Of a stretch of DNA of 64,000 nucleotides, positions 55,918 through 64,000 are shown piece after piece. Each line of letters starts with the position of its first letter. Position 1 is the first letter of the stretch. Under the pieces are notes generated by a model that did not search any database, was not told the origin of the DNA, and was given only the letters and a program-made list of their open reading frames with translations. A program made the position numbers and the translations under genes. The DNA is from Polyangia bacterium (GTDB lineage: Bacteria > Myxococcota_A > Polyangia > Nannocystales > Nannocystaceae): the NCBI GenBank assembly GCA_030429545.1, contig JAUIFF010000009.1, positions 124,001-188,000 on the forward strand. Reading direction: 5' to 3'.

Positions 55918-56571
55918 ATGCGCCTGTTTAGTTTCCGCCGGTCCCCCAACGCGCTCAAGGTCCGTCTCGCCCTCGCCGAGCTGCGAGAGGAATACGAACT
56001 GATCGAAGTCAACCTGTTTCGCGGCGAACATACGCAACCGCAATACGCCAAGCTCAATCCGTTTAAACGGGTGCCGGTGTTGCAGGCAGGCAAGTTCACC
56101 CTGAGCGAGTCCAACGCGATTTTGATGTACCTGGCTCGCAAGCACCAAAAGCTGTGGCCAGCTCGCCTCGAGGGTGAAGCGTTGGCGATGCAGTGGATGA
56201 CATTTGAAGCTGCACATATCGTGCGCCAGTGCAGCACGGTGTGGTGGTCTGAACGCGTGGCCCCGGCCACTGGCATGAAGGCGGCGAGCCCCAAAAAGAT
56301 CGCCTCGATCATCGAAGAGTTGACCCCGGCACTCGAGGTGACTGAAGCCCACCTCGCCAAACACCAATTTTTGATGGGCGGGCATTACACCCTGGTCGAC
56401 AGCTGCTTTACCGCCACGCTCTCACTCATCCAGGGCACCCAGGTCGACAGCGGACGTTTCGGCTCGATCTCCGCCTATCTCGGCCGGATGCGTGCACGTC
56501 CAAGCTGGGCCACGGCCGAGGGCGACGCCATCCTCAATTTCGACAATGTCAAGGGTAGCCAAGCCTCCTGA
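55918..56571 (+). CDS. Glutathione S-transferase family protein
   Basis: A 217-aa two-domain protein. The thioredoxin-like N-domain has 'MRLFSFRRSPNALKVRLALAEL' and 'NPFKRVPVLQ', with the glutathione-binding 'LSESNAILMYLARKH' (Glu-Ser). An all-helical C-domain follows ('TPALEVTEAHLAKHQFLMGGHYTLVDSCFTATL'), including the conserved D before the N-capping box. ATG 55918 places the first strand correctly; ATG 55885 would add 11 residues. Substrate unknown. It precedes a small membrane protein and the methyltransferase on the same strand. Confidence 0.92.
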   Translation: MRLFSFRRSPNALKVRLALAELREEYELIEVNLFRGEHTQPQYAKLNPFKRVPVLQAGKFTLSESNAILMYLARKHQKLWPARLEGEALAMQWMTFEAAHIVRQCSTVWWSERVAPATGMKAASPKKIASIIEELTPALEVTEAHLAKHQFLMGGHYTLVDSCFTATLSLIQGTQVDSGRFGSISAYLGRMRARPSWATAEGDAILNFDNVKGSQAS

Positions 56572-56609
56572 GCACCGACGAGCAAACTCCGTGGCCGCGG
56601 CCGAGTAGG

Positions 56610-56966
56610 GTGGAGTACCCCTGGCGTCGCTATACGTTTATTCCGTTGCTCGGGACGCTCGCCTGTGTGGTTGCCGCGTGGATGGCCGCCCAGGATGCGG
56701 AGTTGGCAGGGCGTTTGGGGGCCATCTCCGATGCGACGGCCGTCAAACGGATCGAGACATTTTACAGCGACGATGAGTTGCGGGCACTCGAGCTCAAGCG
56801 TGAACAACTCGAAGCCGGGCAGGCGATCGAATCGATGTGGTTGGCGCGTTCGGTCGAACGCCGCCACCGTGAGCGCAAGGTCCGAGCTTTGTTTGGCGCC
56901 GGGCTGTTGGCCGTGATAACCGTGTGGGTGTTTCGCGCGCGGCGGATCAACGGGAATAATGTATGA
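56610..56966 (+). CDS. Small membrane protein overlapping the methyltransferase gene
   Basis: A 118-aa protein from GTG 56610 with a transmembrane helix near each end ('FIPLLGTLACVVAAWMA' and 'ALFGAGLLAVITVWVF') and a charged helical middle rich in Glu/Arg. Its TGA stop overlaps the ATG of the D12 methyltransferase by 4 nt (ATGA), so translation is coupled. No family is recognised. The tight coupling to a DNA methyltransferase is unusual for a membrane protein. Confidence 0.75.
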   Translation: MEYPWRRYTFIPLLGTLACVVAAWMAAQDAELAGRLGAISDATAVKRIETFYSDDELRALELKREQLEAGQAIESMWLARSVERRHRERKVRALFGAGLLAVITVWVFRARRINGNNV

Positions 56967-58258
56967 TCAAGTACCTCGGCTCCAAGCGCACGTTGCTGTC
57001 TGCCCTGGTCGAGATTTTGCAGGGTTTTCCCGAGCTGACCCACGTCGGCGATGTGTTTTCTGGAACGAGCCGGGTTGGCCACGCCTGCAAGCGGGCTGGC
57101 TTTCGCGTGACCGCCAACGACCACAACGCCTACGCCCACTGCCTGGCCCAGTGTTACGTCGCGGCCGATCTCGAAGATGTCCATGCAGATGCACAAAAAC
57201 TAATTGACGAGTTCAACAGAGTTCCCGGGAAGCCTGGCTACTTCACCGAGACATTTTGTGTACAGTCACGGTTTTTTCAACCGCACAACGGCGCCCGGGT
57301 CGACGCCATCCGCGAGGCTATCGCCCAAAAACACCTGCCCCCACTTTTGCACGCAGTCGTGCTGACTTCGTTGATGGAGGCTGCCGATCGCGTCGACTCG
57401 ACCTGCGGCCTGCAAATGGCCTACGTCAAAAAGTGGGCGGCGCGATCGTTTCGCGACTTGCATCTGCGCATGCCCGAGGTGCTCCCACGCAGCAAACACG
57501 GGCCCTGCCGGGCACTGTGTAGCGATGCCAACCAGGCCGTGCGGGTCATGGACGTCGACATCGCCTATGTCGACCCGCCCTACAACCAGCACAGCTATCT
57601 CTCAAACTACCATATCTGGGAGTCGTTGGTGCGCTGGGACAAGCCCGAGACCTACGGGGTTGCCTGCAAGCGAGTCGACTGCCGCACTCGCAAAAGTCCC
57701 TACAACTCCAAACGCACCCATCGCCAGGTGTTTGGTCAGCTGATCGCCGCGATCACAGCCCCGTTGATCGTCGTCTCGTTCAACAACGAGGGCTACCAAA
57801 GCCGCCGTGAACTCGAGGGGTTGCTCGCTGAGCACGGCGAGGTATTTGTTGTTACAAAGGATTTCAAACGCTACGTCGGGGCCCAGATCGGCGTCTACAA
57901 CCCCAGTGGTGATCGTGTGGGCAAGGTCAGTCACTTGCGTAACGCCGAGTACATCTACCTCGTTGCCCGTCCGCCGCTCGTCACGCGCATACCCGACGCG
58001 ATTGCTCGACTCTCGCAGCTAGCGCAGCGAATCGATGACAGTCCGGCGGTCGACGAACGAATATCCCTACAGGTTGACCGCGTCACCAGCGTGATGCAGG
58101 CGCTCACCGCGGTTGGAACGGCCACCCGGTCGGAACTCCGCAAACACACTGGACTCAGCGACTACCAGGTGCGGATGGCGCTTGATAGTTTGACGGGCGC
58201 GGGTCGGCTCATTGTCGGTGCAGGGGGGCGCGCAAAGGTCTACTCGCTGCGCGAGTAA
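56963..58258 (+). CDS. D12-class DNA adenine N6-methyltransferase, orphan, with C-terminal HTH-like domain
   Basis: A 431-aa MTase. Motif X is 'MIKYLGSKRTLLSALVEIL' at the N-terminus. Motif I is F32-S-G-T-S-R ('VFSGTSRVGHACKRAG'), binding SAM. The catalytic motif IV is D-P-P-Y at about 204-207 in 'YVDPPYNQHSY'. 'NYHIWESLVRWDKPE' and 'SPYNSKRTHRQVF' belong to the subgroup found in Type IIS-like systems. The last 75 residues ('VMQALTAVGTATRSELRKHTGLSDYQVRMALDSL') form a winged-helix/HTH not part of Dam. No restriction endonuclease gene is nearby, so it is an orphan. Target sequence unknown. Iterated-motif site 57184-57193 is inside. Confidence 0.9.
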   Translation: MIKYLGSKRTLLSALVEILQGFPELTHVGDVFSGTSRVGHACKRAGFRVTANDHNAYAHCLAQCYVAADLEDVHADAQKLIDEFNRVPGKPGYFTETFCVQSRFFQPHNGARVDAIREAIAQKHLPPLLHAVVLTSLMEAADRVDSTCGLQMAYVKKWAARSFRDLHLRMPEVLPRSKHGPCRALCSDANQAVRVMDVDIAYVDPPYNQHSYLSNYHIWESLVRWDKPETYGVACKRVDCRTRKSPYNSKRTHRQVFGQLIAAITAPLIVVSFNNEGYQSRRELEGLLAEHGEVFVVTKDFKRYVGAQIGVYNPSGDRVGKVSHLRNAEYIYLVARPPLVTRIPDAIARLSQLAQRIDDSPAVDERISLQVDRVTSVMQALTAVGTATRSELRKHTGLSDYQVRMALDSLTGAGRLIVGAGGRAKVYSLRE

Positions 58259-58349
58259 CCACCTGCCCAACAACCGGAAATCACTCCTGAGACTTGTCCA
58301 GGGCCGGTTTGGGCGGGTAGGGTACACATTCTTACCATCCCCAAGGGAC

Positions 58350-59498
58350 ATGATGAAACTCCCCTACATTTCAAAACCAGCCGCATTTTGTCTGTTCGTC
58401 AGTGTGACGGCCTCGGGTTGCTTTGTCTCGAATGACAACTCCACCACCACGTTGACCACCGCTTCCGCGACAACGCCGACCACGACGCAGGAAACAGAGT
58501 CGACCGCGGACGCAACTAGTGACGATACAACGACAGATACTGCGACGACAGATGTTGCGACGACACAAGGGCCGACGACCGACGACCCGTCTGCCACCGA
58601 GACCGATCCAACCGAAACGGACGCGACCGGTGTCACCACCAGCAACCCCATGTGCCCCGAGGATGCGATGTGTACTCCGGGCGAAGTTCAGGTAGGCGAC
58701 CCGTGTGGGGCGTGTGGCAACCAAGAGCGGCAGTGCACCGATGAATGTACATGGAGTGATTGGTCGTGCAACGATGGACCTGACCAGTGCGACATCTGGG
58801 TCCTCGACACCGAACTCGGCGAGTGGGACGGTATGCGGGCCGAGGCAAATGGTGGTGAGTTCCACCGGCCTACGTTACCGATTCGCGCGGCGATCGATGT
58901 CAACGCCAAGCCTCTCGCCTATGTCTTTACTGACACGACCTACCACGTCCTCGACCTCGATTCGCACACTTGGGTCGACTCGGGTGAGCGCAACGAGCTG
59001 TTTCCCGACCTCGATGGCCTAGAGCTTTTGGCGGCCTACAGCGTGCCGGACCAGGAAAACATGGTGCCGATGGTTGAGTCGATTACGGTACTCACCGCTG
59101 GTTTTGCGCTCGTGTATTCGCTGGCCGTCGACGAAGTGCAATTCGAGTACCAAACAACGGTCCCATGTTGCGACCAATGGGCGCCCGAGGAGCTTCGCCC
59201 CGATGAGCTCAAGGCGCAGGCTTCGTGGCTTTCACTCGAAGACTACCCCTGGGAGCACACTGCTGAGGAGTTTTGTGGGATGCCACTCGAAGGGGTCCTA
59301 ACGCGCTACGGCGGGGTGATTAGTGAGGGAAAAGTGCACATACAAGACTCTGGTTATTGCCACGACTTTGTTGAAAAACACAACTTCAACGAGTTTGAGC
59401 CAATGACCCTCCCGGGGGGGCCGCCAAGCGCCGAGGTCGTGGGCGGGGCTTTTTGGCACGACCGGCTGTACATCTTGCGCGAGGACATCGACAAATAG
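58350..59498 (+). CDS. Lipoprotein with Thr-rich linker
   Basis: The 382-aa protein starts at ATG 58350 with AAGGGA 5 nt upstream. The signal peptide ends A-S-G-C (about residue 24). A Thr/Asp/Ala linker (about 30-95) is followed by a Cys-rich segment ('CPEDAMCTPGEVQVGDPCGACGNQERQC' in parts) that matches the G-D-P-C-G-x-C-G style module of myxobacterial lipoproteins. The rest is a beta-rich domain with no recognised motif. It ends 7 bp before the convergent VIT/vWA gene. Iterated-motif site 59335-59344 is inside. Confidence 0.85.
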   Translation: MMKLPYISKPAAFCLFVSVTASGCFVSNDNSTTTLTTASATTPTTTQETESTADATSDDTTTDTATTDVATTQGPTTDDPSATETDPTETDATGVTTSNPMCPEDAMCTPGEVQVGDPCGACGNQERQCTDECTWSDWSCNDGPDQCDIWVLDTELGEWDGMRAEANGGEFHRPTLPIRAAIDVNAKPLAYVFTDTTYHVLDLDSHTWVDSGERNELFPDLDGLELLAAYSVPDQENMVPMVESITVLTAGFALVYSLAVDEVQFEYQTTVPCCDQWAPEELRPDELKAQASWLSLEDYPWEHTAEEFCGMPLEGVLTRYGGVISEGKVHIQDSGYCHDFVEKHNFNEFEPMTLPGGPPSAEVVGGAFWHDRLYILREDIDK

Positions 59499-59505
59499 GC
59501 CGTGT

Positions 59506-61956
59506 CTAGCTCGACTTGAGCACGAGCGGATGGAGCTTGCGCTCGTGCTTGAAGTTCCACGAAAGTCGCGTGTTCCACACAGCTTCGACCGCACACGTGT
59601 CCATGGCTGAAGCCGGTTTGCGCTGGGGAATCACGTCGACAATCTCCTGAAGCGTCGACTCGACCTTCAACTCGAGCTTCCAGCTTGGCCCGGGTTGATG
59701 CTTGCTCATACATTTTTGGATGCCCTTGGAGACCAGCTCTTCAAGGGTATAGCTGCGCGGGTTCCGGCCACTGCCACGACCGATGCCGCCGTAGCCGGCA
59801 CCACCACCACCGCCACCGCGGCCGACGAGGCTATAGTTGATCCCAGCCGTCGACGGCCGAACACCTGGCTCTGTTGCCAGGTACGAAGTGACTGGTGAGA
59901 CCGCCCGGCCAAACATGGCAACGGTCATCATTTCGGCTTCGCTGAGGTCGTCGTGCTCGTCTTCCGAAAACACGAACGCGGCTGTCGCCCGACTAAACGC
60001 TTGGGTTGCCCGGACGGTGCGGCGAATCGTGGTGCCCCACAGCATGCCGCTGATGACAGCCTGCCGCGGCACTTCGGAGGCTCGCGTCATCACCCGGACA
60101 CCTTGACCCTCCGCGAGGACATCGGGGACATCCCACGCACTGCTGTTGAGCCCGGCGGCCCGGATTTTGAAGTTCTCGAGTGCGACCGGGCGCACGAGCC
60201 CGAGGATATCCGCCGCCAATACCTTTTGCGGCACGTCCGAGGGGAAGTTGACACGGTAGAGGACCCCCCGGTGCGCCCGCGGGATTGATGCGAGTACATC
60301 TTTATCGTCCCGCTTCATCTCAAACTCGTAGTTGTGGTCGGGGACAACGAGGTGGGTGATCGTGCCGCGGGGAGCCTGTTTGACGGCTTGTACACCCATT
60401 GTTGGGCTAAACCGAGAGCGCAGGAGCTCGTCGCTCAACACCACAATTCGCTTCGGACCGGCGCGCCCTTGGAGGGCCTTTGCCGCAAGTTCGAGGCCTT
60501 CTTCCATGGCGCTCCCGTTGCGAGCGCCCAGTTTGCCCTGGGCCTTGTGTTGTTCGAGCGAAGTGGCGAACGCAGCAGCCGGTGTAAATGCACCAAACAC
60601 CCGCTGGGCGTGGCGGCGATAGGCGATTACCTCAAATGCTGCGTCGGGAAGGTGCGAGGCATAGGCCCGCGCGAGCGCGAGCTGGCGGTCGATCCCCGAC
60701 TCCTCCATCGAGTAGGATGCGTCGACAACAAAAACCACCGAAGCGCGGCGAGGGAGCTTGCGCAGTTGGGGGGCGGCGTCGACTTCGACCCGCAAAAAAC
60801 TGTTGTCGTCCGACGCCACAACACGACCAACACGCGCGGCGAAGTTGCGGATAGCCGGCGGATCAAGCTCGATCAGTGCAAGCCCGCCATCGCCCTCGTG
60901 CTCCGGCGCATCGGGGATAAACATCGGCACATCGCCGGCTTTTTTGGCCGTGGTCCACACCGACTTTTCGGCTTTGCCGACATCGAGTTCGAGCGACCAA
61001 CTTTCGAGTGTGCCGACATCGAGGCCGGCGGTGTCGGCAACACGGAGGTACCAATTGCCGGCCTGCGGTGTGGGCTCGGGCAGGGAAACCGTGTATGTAC
61101 CACGAATATCGTTTTCGCTGCCGCTGCCGTCGAACACGCGATGGGCAGCTCCCTCCGGGGTGACCAGCTCAACCTCGAGATCGCCGCGATAGGTGTGGTC
61201 GATCGCCAGTTTGACCCGGGCCGACCGAACCTTGTGCTCGCCAGCTACAGCGATACGACTGTGGATATAGCTAGCATTGTCGGAAGGCTCGCCCTCGCCG
61301 TACCAGATGGGTGCCTTGGGCGGTGAGAGAACCACAGGGGCGTCGAGCACCGTGCGCTGGCCATCGACAAGAATTGGCATGGTGGCATCGCCGTAGCCGG
61401 GAAACACGCGCAGCACAGGCGTGGCCAAGGGGGCCGAGTCCTCGGGTGTTTCACCCCCGCGGGGATAGGCCAAAACATAACGCCCGTTGCGATAGCGGAC
61501 CGGCGCCGTCAGGGTGTATTCGACGGTGTTGGCACCGTTGGCCAGCACCGGAAAAACTTGTAAGTGCAATCGATCCGACCAGAGCCACTGCAGCAGGGCA
61601 GGGTCTTTTGGTTCAAACGCACCTAGGCCGGTTAGTTCGCGGTATTTTTCGCGGGCGAGCCCTGCCTCGAGCAGTTCGCCGCGATACCAGCGGTCGCGGG
61701 CGCGGATCCGCAGACCTGTCGCCGCAGCGCCCGGGGGAAGATCAATTTCGACAGTGGCCTCATCGGCCCGCGCACCGGAATTGGCAAACGTGCGGCGGAC
61801 GGTATAGCGGGCGACACCATCGACGATTCGCACATCCACGCTGTGCGAGACTTCGCGAACCGGTTGCGAACGCGTGAGCGAGAGGGTGTCAGCACGGGCA
61901 TCCGTGCCCACAAGGGCGCAGGCAAGTCCCAGCGCCCACATAGAGCTGCGGTACAT
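59506..61956 (-). CDS. Secreted VIT / P-domain / vWA protein with AgmX-like C-terminus
   Basis: A secreted protein of about 816 aa (ATG 61956, signal peptide ending D-A-R-A). The VIT domain (about 25-150) has 'VDVRIVDGVARYTVRRTFAN' and 'LEAGLAREKYRELTGLG'. A P/Homo-B-like beta domain (about 205-315) resembles those following subtilisin-type proteases ('HTYRGDLEVELVTPEG', 'GNWYLRVADTAGLDVGTLESWSLEL'). The vWA domain has an intact MIDAS, D-x-S-x-S in 'FVVDASYSMEES'. After a poly-Gly linker the end resembles the AgmX/PglI C-terminal domain with paired Cys ('GIQKCMSKH', 'MDTCAVEAVW'). The P-domain between VIT and vWA is unusual. Iterated-motif sites 60583 and 61559 are inside. Confidence 0.9.
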   Translation of the reverse strand: MYRSSMWALGLACALVGTDARADTLSLTRSQPVREVSHSVDVRIVDGVARYTVRRTFANSGARADEATVEIDLPPGAAATGLRIRARDRWYRGELLEAGLAREKYRELTGLGAFEPKDPALLQWLWSDRLHLQVFPVLANGANTVEYTLTAPVRYRNGRYVLAYPRGGETPEDSAPLATPVLRVFPGYGDATMPILVDGQRTVLDAPVVLSPPKAPIWYGEGEPSDNASYIHSRIAVAGEHKVRSARVKLAIDHTYRGDLEVELVTPEGAAHRVFDGSGSENDIRGTYTVSLPEPTPQAGNWYLRVADTAGLDVGTLESWSLELDVGKAEKSVWTTAKKAGDVPMFIPDAPEHEGDGGLALIELDPPAIRNFAARVGRVVASDDNSFLRVEVDAAPQLRKLPRRASVVFVVDASYSMEESGIDRQLALARAYASHLPDAAFEVIAYRRHAQRVFGAFTPAAAFATSLEQHKAQGKLGARNGSAMEEGLELAAKALQGRAGPKRIVVLSDELLRSRFSPTMGVQAVKQAPRGTITHLVVPDHNYEFEMKRDDKDVLASIPRAHRGVLYRVNFPSDVPQKVLAADILGLVRPVALENFKIRAAGLNSSAWDVPDVLAEGQGVRVMTRASEVPRQAVISGMLWGTTIRRTVRATQAFSRATAAFVFSEDEHDDLSEAEMMTVAMFGRAVSPVTSYLATEPGVRPSTAGINYSLVGRGGGGGGAGYGGIGRGSGRNPRSYTLEELVSKGIQKCMSKHQPGPSWKLELKVESTLQEIVDVIPQRKPASAMDTCAVEAVWNTRLSWNFKHERKLHPLVLKSS

Positions 61957-62087
61957 GCTGTGGGAGACAGCGGCGGCTGAGCGATGTTCCCAAGAATCTT
62001 TCGAGGGGGCGAAAACCGCGACGCACTCGGTCAAAACACAGCCGCCCGCCGTGACTGGCGAGCGGCCCAATCCCGACTTCGGGTGAG

Positions 62088-64000
62088 CTAGCCAAAAATC
62101 AGTGCAATTGCATCCTTTGCCGTCTTGGTGGGGTTGGGGAACAGTGGCGATTGGAGGTTGCCAAAGATCTGCGTCACCAGTGTATCTGCATCGTTTTTGG
62201 AGGTCTTGAGCCGGTCGACAAAGCGTTTTTTCAGTGGCTCCTCCATGTTATTGGCATGGTGTTGGAGCCACTTGAGGGCCGCCACGGTGTCGGCCTGCGA
62301 CTCGGGTTGGAAGCCCTTTTGCATCATTCGCATCCAGCGGGCGACCAACACGGGATCATCCTTGAGTACCGTATCGGCTGAGCCCTGGACAAACCGAGCT
62401 GTCTTCGAGGCGAGGTCACTCAAGCCCTTGCCGGTCGGGTCGACAACCTTATCACCGGCGATGTCGTAGTAGACCGCATTGACCGTAAAGTCGCGTGCAA
62501 ATGCATCGAGGTCGAGGCGCAGGGCCGAGTTGTGGCCGTCGTGGGTACTGATAATGTCGAGCCCTGTCGGATCGTCGGCTTCGACCTGGACGGCGCCAAA
62601 CGGCACATTTTTGCGAATAGCGAGGTCGTTGGGGTCGTTGGGGTTGGGGTTTTTCTGGGCCAGCCCCTTGTTGACAATCGCGTTGTAGCTGTCGATCGCC
62701 GGCATGGTGGAGGCAAAGTCGATGTCCTGTGGATTTTTGCCAAGCAGGATATCGCGGGTTGCTCCGCCGACGATGTAGCTCGTAAACCCACCGTTGGCGA
62801 TTTCGTCGGTGAACTGGTCGGCGGTGAGGTTGCTGCCAGCGACCTTGCGTGTGCGAAGGTCTCGCATGCGCTGGATATTGTCGTAGAGCATCGCCTTGAC
62901 CGGGTCCTGTGGGCGCGGGCCATTGGCGAGTTGCTGCAGGTCCTCGGTTCGCGACTGCCACTTTTCGGTCACGAGGTTGCCACCGATTTCACTTTCGTTG
63001 AGGGCCGGGAACTTGCCGAGGCTGATTTCCTCTTTGACGTTGTTTTGATCGCTGAGGGTGTAAAGCGTTGTCGGCGGCCCGTTGTCGTCTTGTAGCAGCA
63101 CACGGGCACGACCCTCGGGTGTATAGCCGTAGATGTAGCCATTTCGTTCGCTGAGCTTTTTCTTTTGGTTGTTGCTCGTGTCGAACTGGGTAATCACCAC
63201 AGGCGTACCAAACGTCAGGGTGTCCTGCTTGGCCTGACCCAGGGCACCAACCTCGGTCTGTGGGGCAACCTCATTTTTGACCGAGGCAACCGAGCGCAGG
63301 TCGAGTTGGATACCAGCAACCGTAACGGCATCCGCACGTTGCTTCTCGTTCTTGCCAAGTGGCTCCTGTCGGGCATGAAACCCGCGAAGGGTTCGCATCA
63401 CGTCCCAGTCCGTGGTGATCAACCTGGGGCTTTGGTTGGTTCGCTTTGCCTCCGAGAAGATGTCCGCAAGTTCAGTTAGCCGGGTGGCGTCGAGTTCAGC
63501 CCCGGCCCTGGCAGCGCGGCGCTCGAGGACTCGGACGATATTGCGATACTCCTGGGTGCTGCGGTCGGGGACTTTGATAGCCTGACCAATGAGGTCGGAG
63601 CCCTGTTCGGCGAGGGTTTGTACCGACACTGTCGGGGTTTTGCCGCCGAGCTGGCCAATCGAGCGCGCTGCCTGGTCGAGCACACTGTCCGACGGGAGGT
63701 TGGCTTCGAGCGGTGTGTTCTTATACACGCTCACCACCGTCTCATTGTCTTGGTAGGCCGAACCGAGGCGGTTGAGGAGCGGTGCCATCAAGCCACGCTT
63801 GTAGTTGGCTACCTGTTCGAGCAGCACCTTGAGGTTGTCGCCGGTGGCGGGGTTGAGGTTTCGCAGCTGGTTGCGGACCTGGTCCCGGAGCCAGGCTGCG
63901 TCCCGTTGCTGGTTAAACGCATTTCGCGGCGGGTCGAGTTCCGTTGGGTCGTTGGACGCCGGGGTCAACAGTCCCTCAATGGTGCGGTCGACACGGCCCC
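62088..64000 (-). CDS. tRNA-nucleotidyltransferase/poly(A)-polymerase head on a long unknown N-terminal region (5' end outside window)
   Basis: The minus-strand frame is open from the stop at 62088 to the right edge (64000), so at least 637 residues are visible and the true start lies beyond. The C-terminal 230 residues form a class II PcnB/CCA-adding head: 'YIVGGATRDILLGKNPQDIDFAS' has GG, R-D and the catalytic D-x-D; 'FARDFTVNAVYYDIAGDKVVDP' is motif B; 'LKDDPVLVARWMRMMQKGF' is the neck. The body and tail domains that hold tRNA are mostly missing. The first 400 visible residues are helical with no recognised family. An ordinary CCA enzyme starts with the head, so this is a different protein, perhaps a large toxin/effector with an NTase warhead. 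Three iterated-motif sites lie inside (62103, 62181, 62496). Confidence 0.85.
   Translation of the reverse strand, partial: GRVDRTIEGLLTPASNDPTELDPPRNAFNQQRDAAWLRDQVRNQLRNLNPATGDNLKVLLEQVANYKRGLMAPLLNRLGSAYQDNETVVSVYKNTPLEANLPSDSVLDQAARSIGQLGGKTPTVSVQTLAEQGSDLIGQAIKVPDRSTQEYRNIVRVLERRAARAGAELDATRLTELADIFSEAKRTNQSPRLITTDWDVMRTLRGFHARQEPLGKNEKQRADAVTVAGIQLDLRSVASVKNEVAPQTEVGALGQAKQDTLTFGTPVVITQFDTSNNQKKKLSERNGYIYGYTPEGRARVLLQDDNGPPTTLYTLSDQNNVKEEISLGKFPALNESEIGGNLVTEKWQSRTEDLQQLANGPRPQDPVKAMLYDNIQRMRDLRTRKVAGSNLTADQFTDEIANGGFTSYIVGGATRDILLGKNPQDIDFASTMPAIDSYNAIVNKGLAQKNPNPNDPNDLAIRKNVPFGAVQVEADDPTGLDIISTHDGHNSALRLDLDAFARDFTVNAVYYDIAGDKVVDPTGKGLSDLASKTARFVQGSADTVLKDDPVLVARWMRMMQKGFQPESQADTVAALKWLQHHANNMEEPLKKRFVDRLKTSKNDADTLVTQIFGNLQSPLFPNPTKTAKDAIALIFG

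Noticed and set aside
56610-58258. Complete restriction-modification system
   Set aside because: Only a methyltransferase is visible; neighbouring genes are a GST, a small membrane protein and a lipoprotein, none nuclease-like.

Overview
The window looks like chromosomal DNA of a high-GC (roughly 62-64% by eye) myxobacterium. Nannocystaceae-type relatives fit best, although I could not test this by search. The grounds are MYXO-CTERM-like C-terminal anchors (17586-19850, 36040-36918), many lipoproteins with Thr/Asp/Ser-rich linkers including an eightfold 24-bp repeat at 51146-51338, two Cys-rich C-x-G-x-C secreted proteins, two giant Ser/Thr kinases fused to STAND-type ATPase and TPR-like regions, and a VIT/vWA protein with an AgmX-like tail. 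I saw no tRNA, rRNA, CRISPR array, IS element or prophage.

Layout. 1-1122 is the start of a lipoprotein that runs off the left edge. 1426-5042 is a fatty-acid beta-oxidation operon (fadN-type fusion enzyme, thiolase) closed by a clear terminator. 5088-8000 holds a STAS protein overlapping a Cys-rich lipoprotein, a VOC protein and a further lipoprotein. 8160-9419 is a TetR repressor with its promoter/operator and a COQ4-like protein. 9486-10709 holds a PARG-like ADP-ribose glycohydrolase and a small partner. 10761-16638 (minus) holds a ferritin-like lipoprotein, the ribosome-rescue hydrolase ArfB and kinase 1; facing away from it are an ECF sigma factor and an M36-like metalloprotease. 19847-24227 (minus) is a permease / dipeptide epimerase / ADP-ribosylglycohydrolase row, and kinase 2 diverges from it. 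29104-31143 is metG. 31433-37601 is mostly minus: a CHRD lipoprotein, a LysR regulator, a PLD protein whose 3' end is duplicated in tandem, a Cys-rich MYXO-CTERM protein and a UPF0462 protein. 38680-40500 is glnS. 41324-45872 is an RND efflux pump with its adaptor. 46104-48770 holds an SRPBCC protein, thyX and a secreted protein. 49258-59498 holds a TonB-like protein, lipoproteins, a TPR protein, a GST and an orphan D12 adenine methyltransferase. 59506-61956 is the VIT/P-domain/vWA protein. A tRNA-nucleotidyltransferase-like domain on a long unknown N-terminal region runs off the right edge.

Two genome-level signals stand out. First, the palindrome TGYANNTRCA occurs 37 times by hand count, against about 2 expected from the frequency of its own half-site; it is mostly inside genes, in every reading frame and on all gene classes. 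It behaves like a highly iterated palindrome with a DNA-level role, and I know of no description of it. Second, at least eleven genes have a TANNNT-like -10 hexamer ending only 6-10 nt before an ATG/GTG/TTG start with no Shine-Dalgarno, which points to widespread leaderless transcription.
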